The translations under genes were made by a program, and so were the position numbers. The notes under the pieces were generated by a model. It did no database searches. It had not been told where the DNA came from and was given only the letters and a program-made list of their open reading frames with translations. A DNA stretch of 64,000 nucleotides from Stappia sp. 28M-7 (GTDB taxonomy: Bacteria > Pseudomonadota > Alphaproteobacteria > Rhizobiales > Stappiaceae): NCBI RefSeq assembly GCF_014252955.1, contig NZ_JACMIA010000001.1, positions 2,998,258-3,062,257 of the forward strand. The letters are read 5' to 3'. This document shows positions 37,271-45,854 of this stretch, one piece after another (positions within the stretch are counted from its first letter, which is position 1; each line of letters begins with the position of its first letter).

Positions 37271-37738
37271 TCAGCCCCGGCCGCGATAGGGCGGCACGCC
37301 CTGGTCGGGGATCCACACATCAGCGGGTGCCGGGCCGGTCTGGTAGAAGACGTCGATGGGAATGCCGCCGCGCGGATACCAGTAGCCGCCGATGCGCAGC
37401 CAGTCCGGCGCCAGCAGGTCGACGAGCCGCCGGCCGATGCTGACCGTGCAGTCCTCGTGGAAGGCGCCGTGGTTGCGGAACGAGGTGAGGTAGAGCTTCA
37501 GCGACTTGCTCTCCACCAGCCAGCCGGACGGCAGGTAGTCGATGACCAGATGTGCGAAATCGGGCTGGCCGGTCATCGGGCAGAGCGAAGTGAATTCCGG
37601 CGCGGTGAAGCGCACGGCATAGCGCACGTCCGGCTGCGGATTGGGCACCCGCTCCAACACGGCGTCCTTCGGGCTTGCCGGGATCTCGGTCGCGCTGCCG
37701 AGCTGGGTCAGGCCGGAATAGATATCCTTGTCGCTCAT
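37271..37738 (-). CDS. queF: NADPH-dependent 7-cyano-7-deazaguanine reductase QueF
   Basis: Type I (unimodular) QueF of 155 residues that reduces preQ0 to preQ1 in queuosine biosynthesis. The catalytic Cys53 and Asp60 lie in [15 protein letters not shown], and the NADPH motif is [15 protein letters not shown] followed by FHE. All family residues are intact. No preQ1 riboswitch could be recognised in the 120 nt upstream. Single gene, convergent with the MFS gene. Confidence 0.95.
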   Translation of the reverse strand: MSDKDIYSGLTQLGSATEIPASPKDAVLERVPNPQPDVRYAVRFTAPEFTSLCPMTGQPDFAHLVIDYLPSGWLVESKSLKLYLTSFRNHGAFHEDCTVSIGRRLVDLLAPDWLRIGGYWYPRGGIPIDVFYQTGPAPADVWIPDQGVPPYRGRG

Positions 37739-37858
37739 CGCACACCGTCCATCGCTAGAAAGCGTTGAGGGAAACCGGCCGCTGCCGGCGCCCTCCGTGT
37801 ATCACCGCGCGGGAAACGCGGCAAACCGGGCGGGGCTCTTGCGGGATATGGGACGGGA

Positions 37859-38773
37859 TCAGGGCACCGACCAGGGCGGGACGCGGAAGGTCTCGACCAG
37901 ATAGTCGATGAAGAGGCGCGCCCGCGGCAGGAGCTGGCGCTCGGGCAGGTAGACCGCGTGAAAGGCGGTGTCGTCGCGCACCTGATACTCGCTCAGCAAG
38001 GGCACCAGATCGCCGCGCGCGATGGCGGGATTGGCCAGGTGCTCGGCCATGCGCATGACGCCGTGGCCGGCAAGGCAGATCTGCACCAGGGACAAGCCGT
38101 TTGCACTGCGGAAGTCGCCCTCCACCGCCACGGTCTCCACCGCGCCATCGACGAGGAACGGCCAGCGGTTGAGATGGCCGCGCCGCCCCTCCCACATCAG
38201 GCAGTTGGCGCGGGCAAGGTCGCGCGGATGCGCGATGGGCCCGTGCGCGGCGAGATAGGCGGGCGCGGCGACGACGACGCGCTGCAGGTCGCAGAGCTTG
38301 CGGCTCATCAGCGAGGAATCCTCCAGCCGCCCCATGCGCACGGCAACGTCGATGTTTTCCTCGATGAGATTGGCGAAGCGGTCGGTGAGCGACAGGGCGA
38401 GAGTCAGCCCCGGATGCCGTTTCAGGAAGTCGGGAATGCGCGGCACGATCTGATCGGTGCCGAAGGCGATGGGCGCGCTGACGCGCAGCTCGCCGGCGGC
38501 CGCCCGCGTGGCCGAGGAGACCTCCCCTTCCGCCGCCTCCACCGTGTCGATGGCGCGCACGCAGGCCTCGAAATAGGTCTGTCCCTCGTCGGTGAGCCGG
38601 TGGCCCCTGGTCGAGCGGTGCAGCAGCTTGACGCCGAGCCGCTTTTCCAGCCCCGAAACGCTCTGGCTGACGAAGGGCTGGCTGACGCGCAGCATGTCGG
38701 CGGCATGGCGAAAGCCCCCCGCCTCGACGACCGCGCGGAACACCCGCATTTCCAGCAAGCGATTGTCCTTCAT
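37859..38773 (-). CDS. LysR-family transcriptional regulator
   Basis: Regulator of 304 residues. Winged helix at residues 1-62 (LEMRVFRAVVEAGGFRHAADML, RVSQPFVSQSVSGLEKRLGV), then the co-inducer domain (ELRVSAPIAFGTDQIVPRIP onwards). Immediately upstream on the same strand, beyond a terminator hairpin, is the class II aldolase of the molybdenum hydroxylase/TRAP operon; control of that operon is possible but the TetR gene at its head is another candidate. Confidence 0.88.
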   Translation of the reverse strand: MKDNRLLEMRVFRAVVEAGGFRHAADMLRVSQPFVSQSVSGLEKRLGVKLLHRSTRGHRLTDEGQTYFEACVRAIDTVEAAEGEVSSATRAAAGELRVSAPIAFGTDQIVPRIPDFLKRHPGLTLALSLTDRFANLIEENIDVAVRMGRLEDSSLMSRKLCDLQRVVVAAPAYLAAHGPIAHPRDLARANCLMWEGRRGHLNRWPFLVDGAVETVAVEGDFRSANGLSLVQICLAGHGVMRMAEHLANPAIARGDLVPLLSEYQVRDDTAFHAVYLPERQLLPRARLFIDYLVETFRVPPWSVP

Positions 38774-38856
38774 GCCCCGTCCATGTCCCCCTCGCCGCCC
38801 CCCCTCAGGCAGCGGGACACACTAGCAAGGCGGGCGGGCGGCGTCAGCCGGGAGAC

Positions 38857-38893
38857 AAAAAAAGACGGCCGGGCGCACGGGACGCACCGGCCG
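38857..38893 (-). terminator. Intrinsic terminator after the aldolase gene
   Basis: Read on the minus strand, a GC-rich stem (right arm CGGCCGGGCG at 38866-38875 on +, left arm CGCACCGGCCG at 38883-38893, one bulged A) is followed by seven T residues (38857-38863 on +, A-tract). It closes the hydroxylase/TRAP/aldolase operon 31 nt after its last stop. Confidence 0.75.
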
Positions 38894-38923
38894 CTGAAGC
38901 GGTGTAAGCAGGGGACACAATCG

Positions 38924-39736
38924 TCAGTCGAACATGTCCGGGCAATCCTGGACCAGCTGGTCCCAGATGGTCTGGAAATGCAGCCAGCCGATATATTCGC
39001 TGCCGACATGCTCGCGGCTGTAGCGGGCGCGGTCCTCGCGGATGTAGATCGGCGGGATGCCAGCGGCGGCAATCGCCAGCTGCTGCTGGCAGCAGCGCTC
39101 CAGCGCGATGAACCAGAAGGCCGCCGCCTCGATGCTGTGGCGGCTCGCCGTCAGCAGGCCGTGGTTCTGGTGGATCGCCGCCTTGACGCCCTTGAAGGCG
39201 GTCGCGACGTTGGACCCGGCATGGTTCTCGACCGCGACCGCACCGGCCTCGTCGCCGATGATGACATGGTCCTCGAAGAAGGCGCAGGCATCCTGGGTGA
39301 TCGGCTCGATGGGCCGGCCGAGCGCGGCATAGGCGGTGCCGTAGACCGTGTGCGCATGGCACATGGCGATGATGTCGGGATGCGCCTCGTGCACATTGGC
39401 ATGCAGGACGAAGCCGGCGCGGTTCACCGCATGGGTGCCCTCGATGACATTGCCTGCATGGTCGACGAGGATCAGGTTCGACATCTTCACCTTGTCGAAG
39501 TGGATCGCCATCGGGTTGGTCCAGTAGAGCTCCGGACGCTCCGGGTCGCGCACCGTCAGGTGGCCGGCGAAACCGTAGTCGAAGCCCTGCTGAGCGAAAG
39601 CGCGGCAGGCGCCGACCAGGCGCTCCTTGCGGTGGCGGCGCTCTTCCTCGACGCTCTCGAACGAGGGCTCGTACGGAAAGATCAGGCCTTCCTGCTCCGG
39701 CTGGTAGATCGAAACCCGTCCCTTGAGATCCAGCAT
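38924..39736 (-). CDS. Class II aldolase/adducin family protein
   Basis: Metal-dependent aldolase fold of 270 residues. The zinc ligands are visible in IIAMCHAHTVYG (His-Ala-His) and IHQNHGLL; the substrate-loop region is GFDYGFAGHLTVRDP. It is longer than FucA/AraD (about 215-230 residues) and fits the adducin-type group. It is the last gene of the operon with a molybdenum hydroxylase and TRAP carrier, so it may cleave or decarboxylate the hydroxylated product (inference). A palindromic site lies about 90 nt upstream of its start. Confidence 0.83.
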   Translation of the reverse strand: MLDLKGRVSIYQPEQEGLIFPYEPSFESVEEERRHRKERLVGACRAFAQQGFDYGFAGHLTVRDPERPELYWTNPMAIHFDKVKMSNLILVDHAGNVIEGTHAVNRAGFVLHANVHEAHPDIIAMCHAHTVYGTAYAALGRPIEPITQDACAFFEDHVIIGDEAGAVAVENHAGSNVATAFKGVKAAIHQNHGLLTASRHSIEAAAFWFIALERCCQQQLAIAAAGIPPIYIREDRARYSREHVGSEYIGWLHFQTIWDQLVQDCPDMFD

Positions 39737-39825
39737 GTCGTTCCCTCCTGAAGGCCGGCGAAACCCCGGCTCGCATATCTCCCCTTCTGGCTCGCATGCC
39801 CACCGGAACGGGTCAATTCCGCCCC

Positions 39826-39844
39826 GGTGATAACTGTTATCGCC
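39826..39844. promoter_or_regulatory. Palindrome GGTGATAAC-T-GTTATCGCC
   Basis: Nine-base arms with one mismatch (perfect core GATAAC-T-GTTATC, 39829-39841), in the 109-nt gap between the TRAP large permease and the aldolase. It could be an operator for a second promoter serving the aldolase, or a processing hairpin. No T run follows. Confidence 0.4.
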
Positions 39845-39845
39845 C

Positions 39846-41168
39846 TCACACGAGGGCGAGCGTCAGGAAGGGAAACAGCGCGATCAGCGCCAGCGAACCG
39901 AGCATGACCAACATGAACGGCACGGTGCCGAGGAAGATCTGCTCCACGCCGACGCTCGGATCGGCCAGCGTGTTGTGCACCGTGAAGACGGAGATGCCGA
40001 AGGGCGGCGTCAGCAGGCCGATCTCCACCGCGATGACGGTGACGATGCCGAAATGGATGAGATCGAAGCCCATCGACTGGGCGATAGGCGCGGCGATGGG
40101 CACCATGATCAGCAGGATCGAGCTGCTGTCGAGGATCATGCCGAGCAGCAGCAGCAGCACGACATAGAGCACGAGGAAGCCGTAAGGGCCGAAGCCGCTC
40201 ATCCGCACCACGTCGCCGATGGCGTTGGGAATGCCGGCAACCGACAGCATGCGGCTGTAGAAGCCGGCCGCGATCAGCAGGATCAGGATGCCGACGGACA
40301 CCGTGCCGGTCTGCTTCAGGACCTCCCAGATGCGGTGGCGGTCGAGCTTGCGGCGGGCAAGCGCGATGACCAGCGCGCCGAAGGCACCGACGCCGCCGGC
40401 CTCGGTCGGGGTGAAGAAGCCGCTGTACAGGCCGCCGAGCACGAGGACGACGAGCATCAGGATCGGCAGCAGCTTGACCGCGATCTCGCGCCCGCCCATC
40501 TCGCGCTCGCGGGTGGCGGTGCGTGCGGCGGCGGAGGGATCGGTGAAGACGAAGGCGGGACGGAAGCGGGCGAGCAGCATGATCACCGCGACGAAGCCGA
40601 GGGCCAGCATCACGCCCGGAATGACGCCGGCGACGAACATGCGGCCGATGGAGACTTCGGCGAGCACGCCGTAGATGATCAGCAAAAGGCTCGGCGGGAT
40701 CAGCATGCCGAGGACGGAGCTGCCGGCGACGGTGCCGGCGGAAAAGCCCGCGCGGTAGCCGTGGCGGCGCATTTCCGGCACCGCGACGCGGGTGAAGACG
40801 GCGGCCGAGGCGATGGAGACGCCGGTGACGGCGGCAAAGACCGTGTTGGCGGCAACGGTGGCAACGCCCAGCCCGCCGGCGATGCGCCGCAGCAGGCTCT
40901 CGGCCACCTCGAACGTGTCGCGCCCGACATTGGAGACGCTGACCAGGAGCCCCATCAGCACGAAGAGCGGGATGGTGGCGAAGAGATAGTCGGCGATGCC
41001 GTTATAGGCGGTGATCGACAGGAGCCGCATGGCGAGCTCGAAATTGTCGCGGATGATCCACACGCCGGCAAAGGCGACGGCGAACAGCGCCACCGCGATC
41101 TGCATGCCCAGCAGGACCAGGAAGATGAGCGCGGCGATCAGCAGGGCGCCGATGGTCAGGGCGGTCAT
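39846..41168 (-). CDS. TRAP transporter large permease (DctM-like)
   Basis: Inner-membrane subunit of a TRAP carrier, 440 residues, about 12 hydrophobic segments. SAGTVAGSSVLGMLIPPSLL and GFFTPTEAGGVGAFGAL are diagnostic of DctM. It uses the sodium or proton gradient to import a carboxylate brought by the binding protein. It starts 4 nt inside the small-permease gene (ATG 41168, DctQ ends 41165). Confidence 0.93.
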   Translation of the reverse strand: MTALTIGALLIAALIFLVLLGMQIAVALFAVAFAGVWIIRDNFELAMRLLSITAYNGIADYLFATIPLFVLMGLLVSVSNVGRDTFEVAESLLRRIAGGLGVATVAANTVFAAVTGVSIASAAVFTRVAVPEMRRHGYRAGFSAGTVAGSSVLGMLIPPSLLLIIYGVLAEVSIGRMFVAGVIPGVMLALGFVAVIMLLARFRPAFVFTDPSAAARTATREREMGGREIAVKLLPILMLVVLVLGGLYSGFFTPTEAGGVGAFGALVIALARRKLDRHRIWEVLKQTGTVSVGILILLIAAGFYSRMLSVAGIPNAIGDVVRMSGFGPYGFLVLYVVLLLLLGMILDSSSILLIMVPIAAPIAQSMGFDLIHFGIVTVIAVEIGLLTPPFGISVFTVHNTLADPSVGVEQIFLGTVPFMLVMLGSLALIALFPFLTLALV

Positions 41169-41734
41169 GGACGGGCCTTCCGGTAGGCGGCGAGATGCGA
41201 GGCGGCGACCGCGATATAGGCGGCAACGGCAAAGCCCGAGCCGACGACGATGATGGCGCGGAACGGCAGGGTGGGAATGGTGAAGACGCCCTGGACGCCG
41301 AAATACTCGCTGCCGCGCCAGGCGCCGACCGTGTCCGGCCAGGCGGAATAGAGGATCGCCAGGAAGACGGCGGCGCCGACCAGCGAGAACAGCGCGTCGA
41401 CCAGCGCCATCAGCCGCGGCGTCGCCCGCTCCAGCCCGCGCACGAAGAAGTCGGCCCGGGTCATGCGGCCGCTGAGAATGGCGGAGGCGACCTGCAGGAA
41501 GACGATGGCCACGACCGAGCGGGCGCAGACCTCGGCGACGCCGGTGATCGGGGCATTGAGCAGGTTGCGGCCGACGACATCGGCGACGATGGCCAGCATC
41601 ATCGCGAAGATCCACACGGTGCCGATGGCGGCCAGCGCATTGGCGGCAAGGGCCAGCGCGGCTGCGCCCGGCACCCCGGCGCTTACCGGCGGCGCGCTCG
41701 CCTCGCCGGCCTCCAGGTCGATTTCCTCAGCCAT
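41165..41734 (-). CDS. TRAP transporter small permease (DctQ-like)
   Basis: Four-helix membrane subunit, 189 residues, with a 35-residue acidic N-terminus. DVVGRNLLNAPITGVAEVC and ADFFVRGLERATPRL match the DctQ pattern. ATG 41734 is chosen because GGGGGAGACG precedes it; the longer frame to 41788 is not supported. It pairs with the DctM and DctP products. Confidence 0.9.
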   Translation of the reverse strand: MAEEIDLEAGEASAPPVSAGVPGAAALALAANALAAIGTVWIFAMMLAIVADVVGRNLLNAPITGVAEVCARSVVAIVFLQVASAILSGRMTRADFFVRGLERATPRLMALVDALFSLVGAAVFLAILYSAWPDTVGAWRGSEYFGVQGVFTIPTLPFRAIIVVGSGFAVAAYIAVAASHLAAYRKARP

Positions 41735-41788
41735 CGTCTCCCCCGCTGGCTTTTCCCGCATGCAATGTCCCGCCCCCCCGGCAAGCAA

Positions 41789-41817
41789 GTCCCGCCCGGC
41801 AAGCGGCCGGGCGGGAC
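41789..41817 (-). repeat. Strong intercistronic hairpin between dctP- and dctQ-like genes
   Basis: GTCCCGCCCGGC (41789-41800) and GCCGGGCGGGAC (41806-41817) are 12-bp perfect arms around a 5-base loop. It lies between binding-protein and permease genes on the minus strand, with no T run. Such stems often slow 3' exonucleases so that the binding protein is made in excess. Confidence 0.65.
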
Positions 41818-41839
41818 GATCATCGCAGCACCAAGGATA

Positions 41840-42898
41840 TTACAGGCCCTCGTCCCATGCGCGCAGCGGCTCGACACCGCGCTCGCGCAGGGCCGCGAAA
41901 TAGGCCTTCAGAACGGTCTTCGCCGGCTCGCCACCGGTCGCCAGCCAGGGCTCGACGATGTTCGGCAGGTTGTTCACCCACTTGCGCTTCTCCTCCTCGG
42001 GAAGCTCGCGGATCTCCAGGCCCGCTGCCTGCATCTCGGTGATGGCGGTGGTCGCCTTCTCCGTGACATAGGCGCCGTGACGCTTGGAGGTCTCCTTGCC
42101 GGCGGCGCGGAACGCCGCCTGCACGTCCTCCGGCAGACCGTCGAAGAAGCTCTTGTTGACGGCGATGCCGCCGAAATACATCGAGCCGATGCCGACGCGA
42201 GTGAGCTTCGGCGCGACCTCGTAGACGCGGGTCGGCAGGATGCCCGAGGCAAACGACAGCGTGCCCTCGGTCACGCCGGTCTGGATGTTGGTGTAGTAGG
42301 TGGTCAGCGCGCCGTCGACGGGCGTGGCGCCGGTGTCGCGCAGCCAGTTGGCCGAGGTGCCCGGCGCATTCAGCTTGCGGTTCTGCAGGTCGGCGAGGCT
42401 GTTGGCCTCGAACGTGGCGTAGATGTCGTAGCTGTCGGTGATCAGCGACGACAGGTGCACCATGTTCTGCTCGGCCCAGCTGTCGCGCAGCTCCGGCAGC
42501 TCGTCGGTGAGCTTGTCGAATATCTCGATCAAGAGCTCATGGTCGCCGGTGGCGAAGGGCGTGAAGTAGGTGACGTTCTGGAGCGGCATGGTTGCGCCTT
42601 CCCAGACCGTGCCGACCATGCCGACATCGACGATGCCGTCGCGCACCGCCTCGCGGGTGTCGGTGAACTTGTAGAGCGTGCCGCCGTAGGACTCGACCCA
42701 GTTGACCTTGTACTCGCCCTTTTCGGCGAGCAGGCGGTCGACCTCCGGCTGGAAGCCGTTCTTCATCGCCCAGGCCCAGATATTCGCTTCCGGATGGCTG
42801 GAGCCGATGTTGACGGTGATGGTCTGCTGGGCGCTGGCCGGAACGGCGAAGACCGTTCCCGCGAGCGCGGCAGCCACGATGAGATGCTTGAACTTCAT
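41840..42898 (-). CDS. TRAP transporter substrate-binding protein (DctP-like)
   Basis: Periplasmic solute receptor of 352 residues with Sec signal peptide (MKFKHLIVAAALAGTVFAVP, cleavage after ASA). Family features include IGSSHPEANIWAWAMKN and ITDSYDIYATFEANSLADL. The expected carboxylate-clamping Arg/Asn region reads LQNRKLNAPGTSANWL. A GGGGAGGAAG ribosome site supports ATG 42898. Preceded on the same strand by the molybdenum subunit gene; the imported acid is probably what that enzyme or the aldolase acts on. Confidence 0.92.
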   Translation of the reverse strand: MKFKHLIVAAALAGTVFAVPASAQQTITVNIGSSHPEANIWAWAMKNGFQPEVDRLLAEKGEYKVNWVESYGGTLYKFTDTREAVRDGIVDVGMVGTVWEGATMPLQNVTYFTPFATGDHELLIEIFDKLTDELPELRDSWAEQNMVHLSSLITDSYDIYATFEANSLADLQNRKLNAPGTSANWLRDTGATPVDGALTTYYTNIQTGVTEGTLSFASGILPTRVYEVAPKLTRVGIGSMYFGGIAVNKSFFDGLPEDVQAAFRAAGKETSKRHGAYVTEKATTAITEMQAAGLEIRELPEEEKRKWVNNLPNIVEPWLATGGEPAKTVLKAYFAALRERGVEPLRAWDEGL

Positions 42899-42957
42899 GG
42901 TCTTCCTCCCCAGTTCGGCCCCGTCAGCGGACGGAGCCCGGCACCCTTGAGGGCGCG

Positions 42958-45333
42958 TTACACAGCCCCGAGCGCCGCCAGGATCCTGGCCGGCGTGAAG
43001 GGCATTTCGGTCACCCGCCCCCCCAGCGGGCGCAAGGCGTCGTTGATGGCGTTCATCACGGCCGCCGGCGCGCCGGCGGTGCCGGCCTCGCCCGCGCCCT
43101 TGGCGCCGAGCACGGACTCCTTCGTCGGCGTCTCGACATGGCCGATGACCATGTCCGGCATCTCCGCCGCCATCGGCACGAGATAGTCCGCCATGTTGGC
43201 GTTGAGCAGCTGGCCGTCCTCGTCGTAGTGGCACTCCTCGTAGAGCGCCCCGCCGATGCCCTGGACGATGCCGCCGCGGATCTGCTCGTCGACCAGCCGC
43301 GGGTTGATCACCCGGCCGCAATCCTCGACGCACCAGTGCTTCAGGAGCTTGACGAAGCCCGTCTCCGTGTCGACCTCGAGATAGCTCGCCTGCACGCCGT
43401 TGGTGAAGGCGAAGGGATAGTCCGAGGTGATGAAGTGGCGGGTCTGCACCAGCTCGCGCGGCAGGCCCTTGGGCAGCGTGTCGCCGCGGAAATAGACGAT
43501 GCGACCGAGCTCCTCCAGCGGCATGCGCGCCTCGCCCGTGGTTTTGTCGGTCACCGCACCGTCGACGATGTCGAGCCCGTCGGCCGAGGCCTGCAGCATG
43601 GAGGCGGCAACGGTGAGGATGCTCTCCTTCAGCGCAAGGCCGGCCTGAAGCGCCGCCTCGCCGCCGATGCCGGCGCCGCGCGAGGCCCAGGTGCCGCCGC
43701 CATAGGGCGTCGTCTGGGTGTCGCCGGTGATCACCTTGACCCGCTCGACCGGCACGCCGACCGCCTCGGCAACCACCTGCGCCAGCATCGCCTCGGTGCC
43801 CTGGCCCTGCTCGGTGACGCCGGACATGGCGACGACGCTGCCGTCCGGGTCCATGCGCACGGTGCAGCCGTCCTGCGCCGAGATGCGCGCGCCGCCGATG
43901 CCGTACATGAACGGGCTGGGGTTGGTCAGCTCGATGAAGCTGGCGATGCCGATGCCGCGATAAATGCCCTTCTCGCGCAGGGCCGCCTGCTCGGCCCGAA
44001 GGCCCTCGTAATCCATCAGCTCCAGCAGCTTGGCGAGCGAGGCGTGATGCGACAGGCCCTCGAAGCGCATGTTGGCCGGCGAGGTGTAGGGATAGGCGTT
44101 GTCCGCAATCAGGTTGCGGCGGCGGATCTCGACCGGATCCATGCCCAGCGCTTCGGCCGCGAAGTCGACGAGCCCTTCCGTGATCGCTGCGGCGATGGGA
44201 TGGCCGACGGCCCGGTACTGGCAGGTCGGCGTCTTGTTCTGCAGCACCACGGTGGTGCGGGCGCGGTAGGCGGCGAAGTCGTAGGGGCCGCCGCACAGGT
44301 TGACCACCTGGTTGCCCTCGATGGCCGAGGTGCGCGGATAGACCGAATAGGGGCCGATGCCGGTCCAGTCGTCGACGTCGATGGCAAGGATCTTCCCCTC
44401 GCCGTCGACCGCGATGCGCGCGTCGATCTCGTGGTCGCGGGCGTGAATGTCGGTGGCGAAGCTCTCGACCCGGTCGGCGATGAACTTGACCGGCCGGCCC
44501 ATTGCCTTCGCGATCGCCGCCGTCGCCATCTCGTCGGGATAGACGTGGACCTTGATGCCGTAGGAACCGCCGACATCGCCGCAGATCACCCGGACCTTGC
44601 CCTCGGGCAGGTCGAGATGGCGGGCGATGATGCTCTGCATCATGTGCGGCGCCTGGGTGGAATGGTGGACCGTCATCTGGCCTTCGGCCGGATTGTAGTC
44701 GGCAAGGATCGAGCGCGGCTCGAGGCAGACACCGGTGTGGCGGCCGGTCTTGAAGCTGGCCTCGACCACCGTGTGCGCCTCGGCGAAGACCTTGTCGACC
44801 TCGCCCTGCTCGTGCAGGCGGCGGAAGGTGAGGTTGTCGCCGAGCTCGGGATGAATGAGCGGCGTCGCCTCATCGAGCGCCGTGCGGATGTCGGTGACGA
44901 CGGGCAGCGGCTCGTACTCCACCTCCACCAGCGCCGCCCCGTCCTCGGCCGCCGCGCGGCTGTCGGCAACGACCGCGACCACCGCCTCGCCGGTCCAGGT
45001 GACCCGGTCGATGGCGAGCGCATGCTGGGGCGCCGACTTCAGCCCCTTGAGATGGGCGAGCACCGCCACCCAGGGCGTGCAATGCTCGGCAAGCTCGGTG
45101 CCGGTAAAGATGCGGCGCACGCCGCGCACGGAGGCGGCGGCCTGCGTGTCCACCGACAGGATGCGCGCATGGGCATGGGGGCTGCGCACGAAGGCGACAT
45201 GCAGCATGCGCGGCAGCACGATGTCGTCGACATAGCGCCCGCGCCCTTCCACCAGGCGGCGGGCATTGGGGCGGGGAACCGTGCGGCCGATATAGCTGTT
45301 GGGGCGGTCGGGGTTGCCGAAATTGATGGTCAT
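42958..45333 (-). CDS. Xanthine-dehydrogenase-family molybdopterin-binding subunit (CoxL-like)
   Basis: Catalytic molybdenum-cytosine-dinucleotide-type subunit of 791 residues. The catalytic Glu749 lies in LGAKGAGEAGTAG. The loop that reads AYRCSFR in form I CO dehydrogenase and PYRGAGR in many other members here is TCQYRAVGHP, so CO oxidation is unlikely and the substrate is not evident. N-terminal GRTVPRPNARRLVEGRGRYV is typical of CoxL-type proteins. The small-subunit gene overlaps its start. It hydroxylates a carbon atom using water, passing electrons to the Fe-S and FAD subunits. Confidence 0.92.
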   Translation of the reverse strand: MTINFGNPDRPNSYIGRTVPRPNARRLVEGRGRYVDDIVLPRMLHVAFVRSPHAHARILSVDTQAAASVRGVRRIFTGTELAEHCTPWVAVLAHLKGLKSAPQHALAIDRVTWTGEAVVAVVADSRAAAEDGAALVEVEYEPLPVVTDIRTALDEATPLIHPELGDNLTFRRLHEQGEVDKVFAEAHTVVEASFKTGRHTGVCLEPRSILADYNPAEGQMTVHHSTQAPHMMQSIIARHLDLPEGKVRVICGDVGGSYGIKVHVYPDEMATAAIAKAMGRPVKFIADRVESFATDIHARDHEIDARIAVDGEGKILAIDVDDWTGIGPYSVYPRTSAIEGNQVVNLCGGPYDFAAYRARTTVVLQNKTPTCQYRAVGHPIAAAITEGLVDFAAEALGMDPVEIRRRNLIADNAYPYTSPANMRFEGLSHHASLAKLLELMDYEGLRAEQAALREKGIYRGIGIASFIELTNPSPFMYGIGGARISAQDGCTVRMDPDGSVVAMSGVTEQGQGTEAMLAQVVAEAVGVPVERVKVITGDTQTTPYGGGTWASRGAGIGGEAALQAGLALKESILTVAASMLQASADGLDIVDGAVTDKTTGEARMPLEELGRIVYFRGDTLPKGLPRELVQTRHFITSDYPFAFTNGVQASYLEVDTETGFVKLLKHWCVEDCGRVINPRLVDEQIRGGIVQGIGGALYEECHYDEDGQLLNANMADYLVPMAAEMPDMVIGHVETPTKESVLGAKGAGEAGTAGAPAAVMNAINDALRPLGGRVTEMPFTPARILAALGAV

Positions 45334-45845
45334 GCCGAGACCTCCTCAGCCCGCGCGCGGGACCCCGCGACGGTCTCGATGGCATCGACCACCGCCTCGT
45401 AACCGGTGCAGCGGCAGTAGTTGCCGGAAATGTGCTCGCGGATCTCCTCGCGGCTGGGCTGCCCGCCCTGCCCCAGGATGTCGGCGGCGGCAAACAGCAT
45501 GCCCGGCGTGCAGAAGCCGCACTGCAGGGCGTTGCGCTCGACGAAGGCCGCCTGCAGGTCGGCAAGCGCGCCGGTCTCGGTCAGGCCCTCGACGGTCCAC
45601 ACTTCGGCGCCGTCGAGCTGGGCGGCCAGCATGAGGCAGCCGCGCACGATCTCGCCGTTGACCTGCAGCGTGCAGGCGCCGCACACCCCGTGCTCGCAGC
45701 CCGCATGGGCGCCGGTCAGGCCGAGATCGAGGCGGAGGAAGTCGACGAGATGGCGGGAGACGTCGACACGGGCGTCGACCGGCTCGCCGTTGACCTTGAG
45801 CGAGATGTCGACGCGGGTGGGAAAGCTCTGCGCTGTATCGGACAT
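45330..45845 (-). CDS. Two-iron-sulphur small subunit of the hydroxylase (CoxS-like)
   Basis: Subunit of 171 residues carrying two [2Fe-2S] clusters. The plant-type cluster uses Cys50, Cys55, Cys58 and Cys70 (HAGCEHGVCGACTLQV); the second uses Cys109, Cys112, Cys144 and Cys146 (LQCGFCTPG, NYCRCTGYE). All eight ligands are present, so electron transfer from molybdenum to FAD is intact. It sits between the FAD and molybdenum subunit genes, in CoxM-S-L order. Confidence 0.95.
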   Translation of the reverse strand: MSDTAQSFPTRVDISLKVNGEPVDARVDVSRHLVDFLRLDLGLTGAHAGCEHGVCGACTLQVNGEIVRGCLMLAAQLDGAEVWTVEGLTETGALADLQAAFVERNALQCGFCTPGMLFAAADILGQGGQPSREEIREHISGNYCRCTGYEAVVDAIETVAGSRARAEEVSA

Positions 45846-45854
45846 GTCGGACCT

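Noticed and set aside
37739-37858. preQ1 riboswitch upstream of queF
   Set aside because: I looked for the pseudoknot pattern (C-rich stem and A-rich tail) before the start and could not see it.
41195-45402. Long + strand frames (663 and 754 residues) over the TRAP and hydroxylase genes
   Set aside because: They run antisense to the TRAP and Cox-type genes, whose motifs are intact. The low-complexity, Asp/Arg/His-rich products are shadows.
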